This document shows, in pieces, positions 1 through 10,003 of a stretch of DNA of 64,000 bases (the stretch's first letter is position 1; every line of letters begins with the position of its first letter). Under the pieces are notes generated by a model. The model was not told the DNA's origin, searched no databases, and saw only the letters and a list, made by a program, of their open reading frames with translations. A program made the position numbers and the translations under genes. Source of the DNA: Gamarada debralockiae (Eukaryota > Ascomycota > Leotiomycetes > Helotiales > Hyphodiscaceae); assembly GCA_002803225.1 (NCBI GenBank), contig NXFV01000748.1, positions 1 to 64,000 of the forward strand, given 5' to 3'.

Positions 1-815
1 GTAGGACAATCTAACTAGTTGCTTGCATCAGGCTGATATCAGGGGCATCACATCGATGGAAAGCTTCGGTTGGGATCTTTGCTGGTGTGTGGCTGCAGAT
101 TTGATGCAGATTGATTGAGACGAGAGGTGCGGAGTATTTGCCTGAAAATAATACTCCGTAAATCATTCCTTGTAGGAGATCCCCAATGCATATGCGGAGA
201 AGAGATTTTTAATCGCCTAATTGGTGTGAATTCTAGGCCATTGGCTCCTTTTCGTTTGAGGGGATGAAGTCCAACTTGCTCGCCCTACATGAAGGATTAG
301 GATAAAAGTCATGGGGTTGAGAGGATGATTTAAAGTCGTTCATCTGGATTGAATGATTCACTTTTCCGTACGAGGTACAGGCCCTAATGTTTGTGACGCC
401 GCCTTCGCTCGCAGGGATTAATTTATATACACAAAATGATTTGGTTGGTGGCAGAACCAAGGCGATCAGTATGTCAGCAAGTTGCCCCTGGAACAGCAGT
501 CAGGGAGGCATATCCGGCTATTCACGTTTGAATCGTTCATCAGACGTTGTACATTTAATATAGTCTCCATTTTGAGATCAAGCTTGTTTGTTTACAAAAT
601 GCCAGGAAGCCAAGTAGCCCTAGCCAAAATGCCTCCCCCTACTAAACACAGTTGAACCACATGTATTGTTGTAACGCCCCGACCGACCAGCCAACCCAAA
701 ACGGTTGCAATCGTTCATCTACATTCATACGCTCGACAATACTTCTCAGCAAAGGATATCTGTAAAATCAGTGGACAAAGAAAATAAATATGAATGTTCA
801 TCAAGGATCAGCGAT
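1..815. other. Intergenic, downstream of the HOS4-like gene
   Basis: I see no convincing gene here. Positions 310-361 hold sequence related to the intronic repeat of the neighbouring gene, listed separately. Short open frames lack splice or composition support. Confidence 0.5.
310..361. repeat. Probable extra-intronic copy of the intron repeat
   Basis: CATGGGGTTGAG at 310-321 is identical to 3948-3959 inside intron 1 of the HOS4-like gene. It is followed at 334-361 by a CGTTCATCTGGATTGAATGA block that resembles the second motif copy in those introns (about 15 of 27 positions against 1169-1195). No coding exon flanks it that I can recognise. Confidence 0.4.
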
Positions 816-3800
816 TTACGGCGAATTGCCCGGCGCGTTCTCCATGGTCATGTCGCCTGTTTCGTGAATACCATTGGTGAGGGAGGGTCCAGGCTCTAGT
901 GGTCCTTGGTGAGGACTTCCACCATTTATCGATTTTGATTTATCGGAACTTGGTGGCGTTATACCGTTGACGTGTGCCGTGCCATTTGGCTGTTGCCGAG
1001 GTGCAGTGCAGTCAGATATCAGATGCAGGAGGCCCTGTTCCCTGGCCAGTTGCTCGTAGTCGTGCTCTCCGGGAAAGACTTGAATTAGGCCTCGTCTGGG
1101 TACCCTCCTCTCGCCGAAGGACGTTGTGCTTGTCTTGGAACATTGGACTTGCCTGAAAATCGAGTCAGCAATCGCTCGATAGAAGTGAAAGATTAGAGCT
1201 AAGCTGGTTTCATGAGTTTCAAACTCCGAAGATACTCTTTATAGAGCAGGTCTCATAAATGCGGCCAGAATCGCTCAGAATATAGGAACAATTGAAAACA
1301 TACCCTTGCTTAGTGAACATCCCATTGACGTAGTACTTCGGTCGCGGTGCGAAAATTTGGTTAGGATCCGTATCCGGGTCTTGTTTCCACTTTCCGGGCT
1401 GCGGCGGCCAAACGGGAACCTCTTCAAGTTCGCGGTATTTGACGACGAGTTCAAGACCACGCAAATGTGGAAAGTTCGGTACCACATACATAAACTCGGA
1501 TACCTTTATGAAAAACAGGTCAAGGTCCAGGAAGAGCGCCTTGCATTTGTCGATAATTTTATAGCTCGGCTCTCCGTTGTCCGGAAATTTCCTGCGTAAA
1601 GAGACCAGACTTGGATGGGCGAGGGAGTACATAGGATTTTCGAATTTCCAGATTGCTTGCTTAGCGGCCCGGGATAGTGTAATATGCTCCCATGCGGTAT
1701 ACCTTGACAACTGGAGATCCTTTTCTCCGAGAAGCAGTGCCGCGTGTGTATTGAGCATCCATTCTTCTCGGCCATTTGGCTGTCCTGTAGCCTCGGGTCT
1801 GATAGTGTCATATCTAAATCCCTCAATGAACCTGAACAACCCAGCCATCTCGGAAGTTTTGGGATCGTTGTCCTGATCGAACCACCTGTAAAATGTCGGA
1901 GTAAGTAATCGCTCAATAAAGTTGAAGGATTAAATAGAGCGGATGAAAACAAGGGGGTGAACTCCAAGGACATCCTCCAAGGAGTGCAATCACTGAATAA
2001 AACTCAACGATTCAGACATGGATACATACCTTAGCAATAGAGGTAGCTTCGACAGTCTCTCCTCCCTCTTCTCCTTCTCGATCCTAATTCTTTCGGCTCG
2101 TTGCTGTTCCAGAATTTGGGCCCGCCTACGTTCTTGCTCCTCACGCTTTAGCCTTTCCTGTTCCTGGTACAATATTCTTTGTCTCTCTACCTCTCGAGCA
2201 CTGCGAAAATTTCCGAGTTAGTAACCGTTCAGTAATTGAGAAAGTCAAAAAAGTAGATTTTACAGGTATCCGTAATAGCTCAAACAGAAGTAAACGATTC
2301 AAGACACAAGTAAATTGCACTGAGAATTACTTACTGTGCTTCGGCATCCTCTTGTCGCTGGCGTTCCTTCCGCTCGGCTTCCTCTTGCTGACGTTTAGCC
2401 TCTTCCTCGCGTTCGGCTTGTTCCCGGGCAAGTCGAGCCTGGCGTGCCTGTTCTTCGATGCGCTCTTCCTCTAACTTTCTCTCCCTTTCGGCTTTCTCGG
2501 CTTTCTCCTTTGCCTCTTGCTCTTCCTTTTCGCGGCGATCCTGTGCTTCTTTCTCCTCCTGGGCCTTCAAAGCGGCTGCTTCAGCATCTTCCATTACGGT
2601 ATCCTTGTCTGGACCCTCGCTCTTAGACTTAGAAGCTTTTGTTGCTGAGCCAGAAGTTTTGTCGCCTTGTTTCCTAGAAGTTTCATCGCTCGCACGCCTG
2701 GAACGGTCCGGAGATTCGACCCGTTTGTGACTCGTACGAGAGCTTTTGTCTTTGGTGTCGGAATTGGATTTCGAAGTCTTTTCTTGAGACGAGCCAATCT
2801 TAGAAGTACTGGTCCGCTGGTCTGGAGATGAGCTTGATGCACCCTCAGCCTTTCTGCCTGCCTTTGAATCTCCTTCTAACTTTCTCCTCTTCTGCGGAAC
2901 TTCGCCGGAATCGTAACCACTGACCTCCTGCATACCAGATCGAGGGGGAGTCGCACTCTTCCGAGGTCGTTTTACAGGACTCTCGCCACGAATAGCGGAG
3001 AGTCTGTCTTTCGAATCGTCCCTTTTGAGGGATCGTTGCCTATCCTTATCGGAGTGTGATTTTTCTGTCAGATCCTGATCATTGTGATTCGAAGTTTTAG
3101 AGATCCGTGGAACGCTGGGGCTAGCCTTTCTGACTAGTCTATCCGCTTTGCTTTCGCCTTCCCGTCTATCCTTGACAGATGCACTAGATGCATTAGAAGC
3201 AACACTCGCACGTCGTTGCTTCTCTAGTTCCCGTTCTCCCCTGAATTCTTTGCCGGACACAAGCTTCCGTCGAGGTTTGGTTGTGGTTTCGTTCTCCGAA
3301 GCCACAGCAATGTCGGATTCTGATCTTTTGGCATGAGATTTCTGCTTTGGAGGTCCAAGAGGCGTAGTCTCACGATCTGATAACACGTCAGAGGCTGCAC
3401 TCTCTTCCTTTCTCGGTCGCCCAGGTCCCCTCTTCGCATGGCTCTGAGACTCCTTAGATTGGCATGTTGAAGAGCTACTTCTATGCTGGCCCTTACTGGG
3501 CTCCGGTTCTTTCATTTTCGGGCTGGAGGTAGTCCTCTTATGCGATCGAGATGCTTGTTGTTCTTCTCTTCGTGGCATCTTTCTCGTATCACGGTCCGCA
3601 TCTCTTCCATCACGGCGAAGTCCTGGTGAGCGGGGTTTCCTCGGTGATGATTGGTGTGTTTCCTTATATTTTTCAAAGGCTTTTCTCAGAACTGCCTCCT
3701 CGTCCTTCCAAATATGCCCCCCCCGCTTCTTTGCGATTTCATAATATGTTTCCCCATTGACCAGACGTGTAGGGTCAAAATTGGACTGATTGAGGAGAAG

Positions 3801-5903
3801 TTCGATGACTTGAAGGTTTTCTCGGCCAATAGCAGCAAGTATTGGAGTCGAACTTTCTGCCGGCACTAAAAATTACGGGGTTAGTAATTGCTCAACAGAG
3901 GTGAAAGATTAGACGTAAGAGGGTTTCATGAGTTCTAACAATCGCTCCATGGGGTTGAGTGATTGAAACTTATGACGCTGACTATAGTCTGGGAAGAATT
4001 TCTCCGAGAAATACTTACTATTCTCAAGGGGTTCAGGATCCGGATTAAAGCTACCCATGGCAAACATGAAATTGATGACTTCGTGGTGGCCGGCTTTTGC
4101 CGCAATAATCAGAGATTTTGGATCGTCCAAATTGTTTGAATGAACGTCCAGTATCCGGATTACGGAATCCACGTCGTTCGATCCGGCAGCTTTCCTCAGC
4201 TCCGATAGAGTCAATGGTTGGTACAGAATACGGTCACTCGTTTTGATAGCACGTGTCGTAGCGTTACGTCTGCTCGTAGGAGGAAATTGCGATTCATGGG
4301 CCGGAGGCGTTTGGCGTGGGCTCTCCTTGGGGTGAGACATGCGACCATCCATATCATGCATTTGTTCGTCTTCTGAGGATCTTCGAACATCACTGCTTCT
4401 CTGTTTTGCTGCAACGATGGCCTCTCTCATCTCGGCAGCTACTGATTTGCCGTGAAGATCATCGACGAGATCGTAAGGGTCTTCTCCCTTTCCATTGGCT
4501 TTGCGGGGGTTGGCACCAGCATCAAGAAGTAGCTTGACAACATCGGCATGTCCGTTATCGATTGCATCATGCAATGGAGTGTCTCTGGCCATGTTAATAG
4601 GATCAACGACGCATCCCGAGTCCAGTAATAATTTAACGATATCTGCGTGGCCATCGATGCTTGCAAAATGGAGTGGGGTGTTCATGGCATGATCTCCTTC
4701 ATTCAGATCGTCAGGTCTCTCCTCCAATCTTTGCTTGGCCATCTCCAACTTCCCTGAAGCACACGCTCTTGCGACCAAAGTCTGCCCAGAAGAGTTCACG
4801 TGCTTCTTGTGGGGAGCCATCTTTGCAGGTGAAATGGTCGACTCCCCTGTTATTGGCGCGGCGAGATTCCGTAGTCGCGAGCTTCGAGGATGCGACGAGC
4901 TTCCGCTGGCGGAAGACTCGTCGGACTGGTATTCTGTAGATTGTAAAGGAGCAGGCACGCGTTTCTTCTTGTGGCTTAATCCATGGGTAGATTTCGAAGG
5001 AAGCTGGTTTGAAATGCTCCGTCTGTGACTTCGCGGAGGTGGTGATATTGACCTCGTACGTTTTCGTGAATGGGAATCGGGGTTTTGTTTTGAAGTGCCT
5101 CGACTGTCTCTTTCTCTTCCTTGTTTGTGATCGGCGCCAGAACTTCGTTGTCTGCCAAATTTTCGCGGTTCTCCTTCGTCTCCCGATCCGGAAGCGTATT
5201 GTTTACGTCGGGGGAGAACTCGATCAACAGATTTGGCCTTGTCACGAACAGTAGAAGGGGGCGATCGAGGAGAAGGAGACCGGGAAATATCAGAGTCCGA
5301 CGCGGCTGGCTTTGACAGAGACGATCTGGTGGTGGCTACTGGTGATGTAGGTACGGAACTCAATCCACTGGAATTCCCCAGGTGCGCTGGGTCATCTTTG
5401 TTGAGACCATGCTTCACACGTTTTCTCTTGCCCAAGGTGGAAGTCGCAACGGCCGATTCGCTTCCGTTTTCCAATCCAACTTTATTCGCAGCCTCGCCTC
5501 CATCTGTACTTGCAACATCTGGAGCATTCGACATTTCCTCATCGTCACTCTTATCTTCGTGCTTGATAGATTTCCGGATTTTTGAGGGGGAATGGCCATC
5601 TTTTCCTGGTAATACAATTGTTTCGGCCTCGGAATCACTCTTCACTCCAGGATCTTCGGGGACTGCATTTGAGGGATCTAAATCCATCGCGACATCTTTT
5701 GCCATTGCCGGCGGCGATGACCTGATGCCATTTGGCGTGCTCGCAGCCGTGCTTTTCACTCCATCGGCATCGGCGACAAGTGCAGTCGACAATGGGCTCA
5801 GTCTCGCAGTGACGGCTTCCACATTCTCCTGGCCTTCCATAGCATCTAGCCTAGGCGTCGCCGTATCCTGCACCTCATCCTGGGCCGATTTATTTGGAGA
5901 CAC
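816..5903 (-). CDS. Ankyrin-repeat protein, HOS4-like (Set3 histone deacetylase complex candidate)
   Basis: Five exons (5903-4019, 3865-2335, 2200-2030, 1885-1304, 1152-816) join in phase into about 1501 residues; splice sites were read by eye. A long acidic, Ser-rich N-terminal half precedes ankyrin repeats at about residues 375-480, with typical TPLHFAS...GHADIVKLLLDSG and TPLHDAIDNGHADVVKLLLDAGA units. A further weak repeat follows near residue 580. Exon 2 is a charged low-complexity stretch that becomes a long Glu/Arg/Gln coiled coil continuing into exon 3. The C-terminal exons are globular (WFDQDND to VPVWPPQP) and end in a disordered tail. Ankyrin repeats plus a conserved C-terminus fit filamentous HOS4/SNT1-type subunits of the Set3 deacetylase complex in the nucleus. 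That assignment is by resemblance only; another ankyrin scaffold is possible. The start at 5903 is the first ATG of the open frame. The gene is divergent from the ALKBH6-like gene. All four introns are long and share a repeat. Confidence 0.8.
1153..1303 (-). repeat. Intron 4 of the HOS4-like gene, introner-like
   Basis: This 151-nt intron has donor GTATGT and acceptor TTTTCAG. Plus-strand positions 1164-1218 match 3880-3934 in intron 1 at 45 of 55 positions without gaps. On the coding strand the motif ends in GAGCGATTGCTGAC, which supplies the branch point. Confidence 0.65.
1886..2029 (-). repeat. Intron 3 of the HOS4-like gene, introner-like
   Basis: This 144-nt intron has donor GTATGT and acceptor TTTACAG. 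Plus positions 1901-1932 match 1164-1195 of intron 4 at 25 of 32 positions. A second, weaker copy lies near the donor side (about 1985-2016), so the motif appears twice as a direct repeat. Confidence 0.6.
2201..2334 (-). repeat. Intron 2 of the HOS4-like gene, diverged introner-like
   Basis: This 134-nt intron has donor GTAAGT and acceptor TTCGCAG. It carries the weakest copies: a GAATCGTTTACTTCTGTTTG block in the 5' half and GAACGGTTACTAACTC at the branch point. Confidence 0.45.
3866..4018 (-). repeat. Intron 1 of the HOS4-like gene, introner-like
   Basis: This 153-nt intron has donor GTAAGT and acceptor TTTTTAG. It contains two motif copies. One, at 3880-3934, ends in GAGCAATTACTAAC and so provides the branch point. 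The other, at 3939-3965, is nearly self-complementary (CAATCGCTC ... GAGTGATTG), so a hairpin is possible. Confidence 0.65.
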
Positions 5904-6454
5904 TTTGGCAGTGTCTAGAGGGAAGGACTTGGAGGGTCATCCGAGTCCTAAGGCTGTGGCTCTGCAGCGCGGGGAGTCAGGGTGGTCGCAGAGGCAAGAG
6001 GATCGGTTCTTAGTAGTTCATCAATGTATGCGATAATGCGAATGGGCTATATAGTGTAGGAGATCGATGTTCACATGCGTTTGTCGTAATCTTTAGGGAG
6101 AGTTGATCAATCTTTGAAGTTGAAAGGCTGCTCTCTCTTCCCTCATTGGACTCGCTACGATACGGTGGCCCTTTTGCGGTGCAATCTCTGAAAAAGGCAA
6201 GATCAACTTCGCCCCCACAAAATAGGGGGGCTAGATTCACGTGTAAGCACGGATCTTGAAGGACGTCAACAGCTCCAAAACTCACAATAAAAGAGCTTGA
6301 GCGTTGCGATATCCACTAGAGTGTCTGCGGATCTCCCGAGGTTGTTATTCACTCGTGGGACCTGATCAATTGGGGATAACGACGTCTAGGTCATTGACAG
6401 CCTCCCTTTTCCCGCGCGTGACCAGAATCAGCCTCGCAAACACTGTCAATTGCT
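5904..6454. promoter_or_regulatory. Divergent promoter region, HOS4-like / ALKBH6-like
   Basis: This stretch of about 550 bases lies between two divergent start codons, so it should hold both promoters. I see no TATA box that I would defend and no extra gene. Confidence 0.45.
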
Positions 6455-7258
6455 ATGGAACCTCTTCCCCAACTAACCTCTTTGCCAGCGTCTCTCGAAG
6501 ATGTCATGCTCAAGTCTCTTCCATCTAGCGCGTTCTACATAGCAGACTTCATCACTAAAGAAGAAGAGCAGGCTCTTCTAAACAAAGTCAGTCGTATCCT
6601 ATCCGCGCTTGATCTCTGCTAACCTCTCAAGATCGAAACAGCACCCAGGCCTCGATGGAAACAACTCTCTAAAAGACGCCTTCAAACATGGCCCTCCGAT
6701 CTGACCAAGAACACGCTTCTTGATTCCCCTCTTCCTCAATGGCTAAAGGAGCCTGTCATCCCCCGACTTCTTTCTCTTCCCATGTCGAATAGCGATGAAC
6801 AGAGCCACATCTTCAACGACAGTCCCCATGCCGCACCGAACCATGTCTTAGTCAACGAATATCTACCCGGGCAAGGAATAATGCCCCACAAAGATGGAGC
6901 TGCATACCACCCAGTCGTTTGTACCGTCAGTCTGGGTGCTAGCCTATGCCTGGATATATTTGGTAGCAAGGAGGATGGGACAATAGAGAGCGAGCCAAGG
7001 TGGAAGATTCTCCAAGAACCACGAAGCCTACTCATTACAACAGGGGAACTCTATACGGATTACTTGCACGGAATCGCTGAGATCAAGGAGGATGTCGATC
7101 TTAGCCCAGAAACGGTCGCGAATTGGGATCTTCTACGATCTCCCGACGATATCATGGATGGAAAGTCTGAGCGCCAGACACGGACAAGTCTCACATATCG
7201 GGATGTGATCAAGGTTTCCAAACTGGGTGCAAAGTTGGCCATCTTTGGCAAGCGTTGA
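6455..7258 (+). CDS. AlkB-family Fe(II)/2-oxoglutarate dioxygenase, ALKBH6-like
   Basis: Two exons (6455-6586 and 6632-7258), separated by a 45-nt GT-AG intron, give 252 residues, close to the size of animal ALKBH6. The core NHVLVNEYLPGQGIMPHKDG shows the iron-binding HxD (His-Lys-Asp). The distal His is in YTDYLHGI, and the 2-oxoglutarate-binding Arg is probably in TRTSLTYRDV. The family demethylates or oxidises alkylated nucleic acids. The specific substrate of ALKBH6-type enzymes is not well settled, so I do not assign one. The start is the first ATG in frame. The 3' end faces the DFG10 gene tail-to-tail, with only 22 bases between the stop codons. Confidence 0.88.
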
Positions 7259-7280
7259 ATATATCGGGTGAACACACCCT

Positions 7281-8302
7281 TCAATATACGTACGGAACCA
7301 TCCTCCATAGCCCTTTGAGCTTCTCTTCACCAAACTTTTCAACATACCACTTCCTCGTTGAGTCTGCCGTAACACCCAGATTTGACACCACAAACCCAAG
7401 TCCAGCCAAAACAGTCCGATTCAATAACTGGCCCTTAGGGGCAGCTGCAATGGCAATCGCAACATATATAAGGCATTCACTCGTATAATGGGGGCAAACC
7501 ACGGACTGGAAGAAGCGGTTCTCAGGGAGGGTGTATTTTACAAGGCTGGCAAGGTGCTTGTGACATTCATGCTGGACTCCGGATGCCAGCAGGAAGAGAG
7601 GAACAGCAATAGCTGTCTTCAAGGATGGTCTCGAGAATTCCAAGAGACTTGCTAGTGGCTTGTCCACATCCAGTGTTTCTAGACAACGTTAGTAATGGAA
7701 AGAAATAAACACTCGAGTCAATTACTGATGCCTTCAATCCAAACTGTGATACCCATAGCAACATAATATGCAATCCCAATTGCCCAAAGTCCAACCCACA
7801 TCTTTGACTTCGAAGGTTTTGTGAGCGTGAGAGATTCGTAAAGTCTTCTTATCCCTTGAATACTCATCATTGACCAAGCCATTAAGACTTGATTCGCCGT
7901 CATCGCTCCAGAGGTAGTTGGTCGAGAACACGCAGCAAGTAGTTTGAAAGCTAGACCACGTGTGAGGATTTGATGTGCCCAGAATATTGAGGATCCCGTT
8001 GAGACGGCATAGTAATGAGTAAACCATGTGTGAGGAACCTCAAAAGAAGCTATGTAGTCAAGAATATTGGCACCTTTCTTCTCGGCTTCTGGAGTCTTGG
8101 ATTCTGTACTTCGAGAGCCATAGTTCATGATACGTTCCCTGAAAGCAGGTATCAGAGTTCCTCCAAGGTTCACTGCGGTCCCAATCCCGAAGAAGATCTT
8201 GCAAAGATAAGCGGGATCCATGATGTGTCTCATAGCAAAAAGTAGGAAATCGAGAATACTATAGACTGACATCTGGGCGGAAAGTAAACTATAACTTTGC
8301 AT
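7281..8302 (-). CDS. DFG10: Polyprenol reductase (steroid 5-alpha-reductase family, SRD5A3/DFG10)
   Basis: Exons 8302-7726 and 7678-7281 give 324 residues; the 47-nt intron has branch point TTACTAAC. The protein has several hydrophobic segments typical of this ER membrane family. The diagnostic motifs are VPHTWFTHYYAVS, SIQGIRRLYESL, QHECHKHLASL and VVCPHYTSECLIY, followed by a C-terminal TADSTRKWYVEKFGEEK and the closing VPYVY. The enzyme reduces the alpha-isoprene unit of polyprenol to make dolichol for N-glycosylation. The length matches filamentous homologues. It is divergent from RBG1, with 221 bases between the starts that must hold both promoters. Confidence 0.9.
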
Positions 8303-8523
8303 TGCTCAGTCTCTTGTCATTTCCCAATTCTGGCCCCTGCACTGCAATGATGCCTTTTGTATGCCTCAAAATTCTGGCGTCAACAAATTTTTGAAAATAT
8401 ACCTCTAATTCGTTTTCTTCCCCACATTCGCAAACCACGAAACAGCATCGAACAACCACCACTCATCTCAGGATATCACAGATTACTTGGACTCCTCCAA
8501 AGACCCACTAGAAATCTGCAATC

Positions 8524-10003
8524 ATGTCAACCACTGTCGATAAGGTAAGACGACCCTAAGCAGCTTCAAAAGCAGTGCTAACTACCCCGCCACAGATCAA
8601 GGCCATTGAGGAAGAAGTCAGCCCCCTTCCCCAAAACACTTTGCCTCGATGTACTTACCATCTCGCAGATGGCCAAAACCCAAAAGAACAAAGCCACTTC
8701 TTTCCATTTAGGACAACTCAAAGCCAAACTCGCCAAGTTAAAACGAGAACTGTTGACTCCAACATCCAGCGGAGGAGGTGGAGGCGCTGGATTTGATGTT
8801 GCAAGAACGGGTGTAGCCAGTGTGGGATTCATAGGCTTTCCGTCTGTTGGGAAGAGTACTCTTATGAGTAAACTCACAGGCCAACACTCCGAGGCCGCAG
8901 CATACGAATTCACCACATTGACGACAGTGCCTGGACAAGTGGTGTATAATGGGGCGAAGATACAAATGCTGGATCTGCCAGGTATTATTGAGGGGGCTAA
9001 GGACGGAAAGGGAAGAGGTCGACAAGTTATTGCCGTTGCGAAGACATGCCATTTGATCTTCATTGTCCTCGATGTCAATAAGCCCCTTACCGACAAGAAG
9101 ATTATCGAGAATGAGTTGGAGGGCTTTGGTATCCGAGTCAACAAACAGCCACCGAATATTGTCTTCAAGAAGAAGGACAAGGGAGGAATCAGTATCACGA
9201 ATACTGTGCCCCTAACGCATATCGACCATGACGAGATTAAAGCTGTGATGGCAGAATACAAGATTTCTTCGGCGGATATTGCAATTCGTTGTGATGCGAC
9301 GATCGATGATCTGATCGATATTCTGGAGGCCAAAAGCAGAAGCTATATTCCTGTCATTTACGCGCTGAACAAGATCGATGCCATTTCGATAGAGGAACTG
9401 GACTTACTCTACAGAATCCCAAATGCCTGTCCGATCTCTTCCGAACATGGCTGGAACATTGACGAATTGCTGGAGCAAATGTAAGTAAACTATCCTTTCT
9501 TTTTTGCGCTGTTTTGGCTATTGGGGTAATTGTTGTCTATCTGAATCATTCGGACTTGTCTGCTTGGTTGGAGATAAGCCAGACATTGACTTGAAGTCCA
9601 TGAGATGTTGATCCCATATTCCTGATGGCTTGATACCAATTATTCAATAGGTGGGAAAAACTCAACCTCGTAAGAGTTTACACGAAACCAAAAGGAAAAC
9701 TCCCCGATTACACAGCACCAGTCGTCCTACGTTCCAATAAGTGCACAGTGGAAGATTTTGTACGTAGCGGCACCCTCATTCGCTTCTGTTTATCCAATGA
9801 CTGACCGACCATCCAAGTGTAATGCTATTCACAAGACCATTGTCGAACAGTTCCGTCAAGCCATTGTGTATGGAAAGTCAGTTAAGCATCAACCACAAAG
9901 GGTTGGCTTGAGCCACGAGCTTGCGGACGAAGATATCAGTAAGTCTTTCTTATTCCTTCTCGACCTCTCGCTGACCGTCGCAGTCACCATCATCAAGCGA
10001 TAA
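8524..10003 (+). CDS. RBG1: Developmentally regulated GTP-binding protein, DRG1/RBG1
   Basis: Six exons (8524-8544, 8596-8616, 8669-9480, 9651-9759, 9818-9938, 9984-10003) give 367 residues, the usual DRG1 length. The order is an N-terminal helix ([20 protein letters not shown]), the P-loop GFPSVGKST, the G3 motif DLPGI, the family signature [13 protein letters not shown], the G4 motif NKID and a C-terminal TGS domain ([15 protein letters not shown]). The protein is a ribosome-associated GTPase that, with its DFRP partner, helps stalled translation. Exons 1 and 2 have 21 nt each and exon 6 has 20 nt, so automated predictors can easily miss them. They are supported by canonical splice sites and by restoring the conserved N- and C-termini. 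Confidence 0.95.

Noticed and set aside
5233..6036. 267-codon plus-strand frame opposite the HOS4-like exon 1
   Set aside because: It is the antisense shadow of a Ser-rich coding exon whose own frame contains ankyrin repeats.
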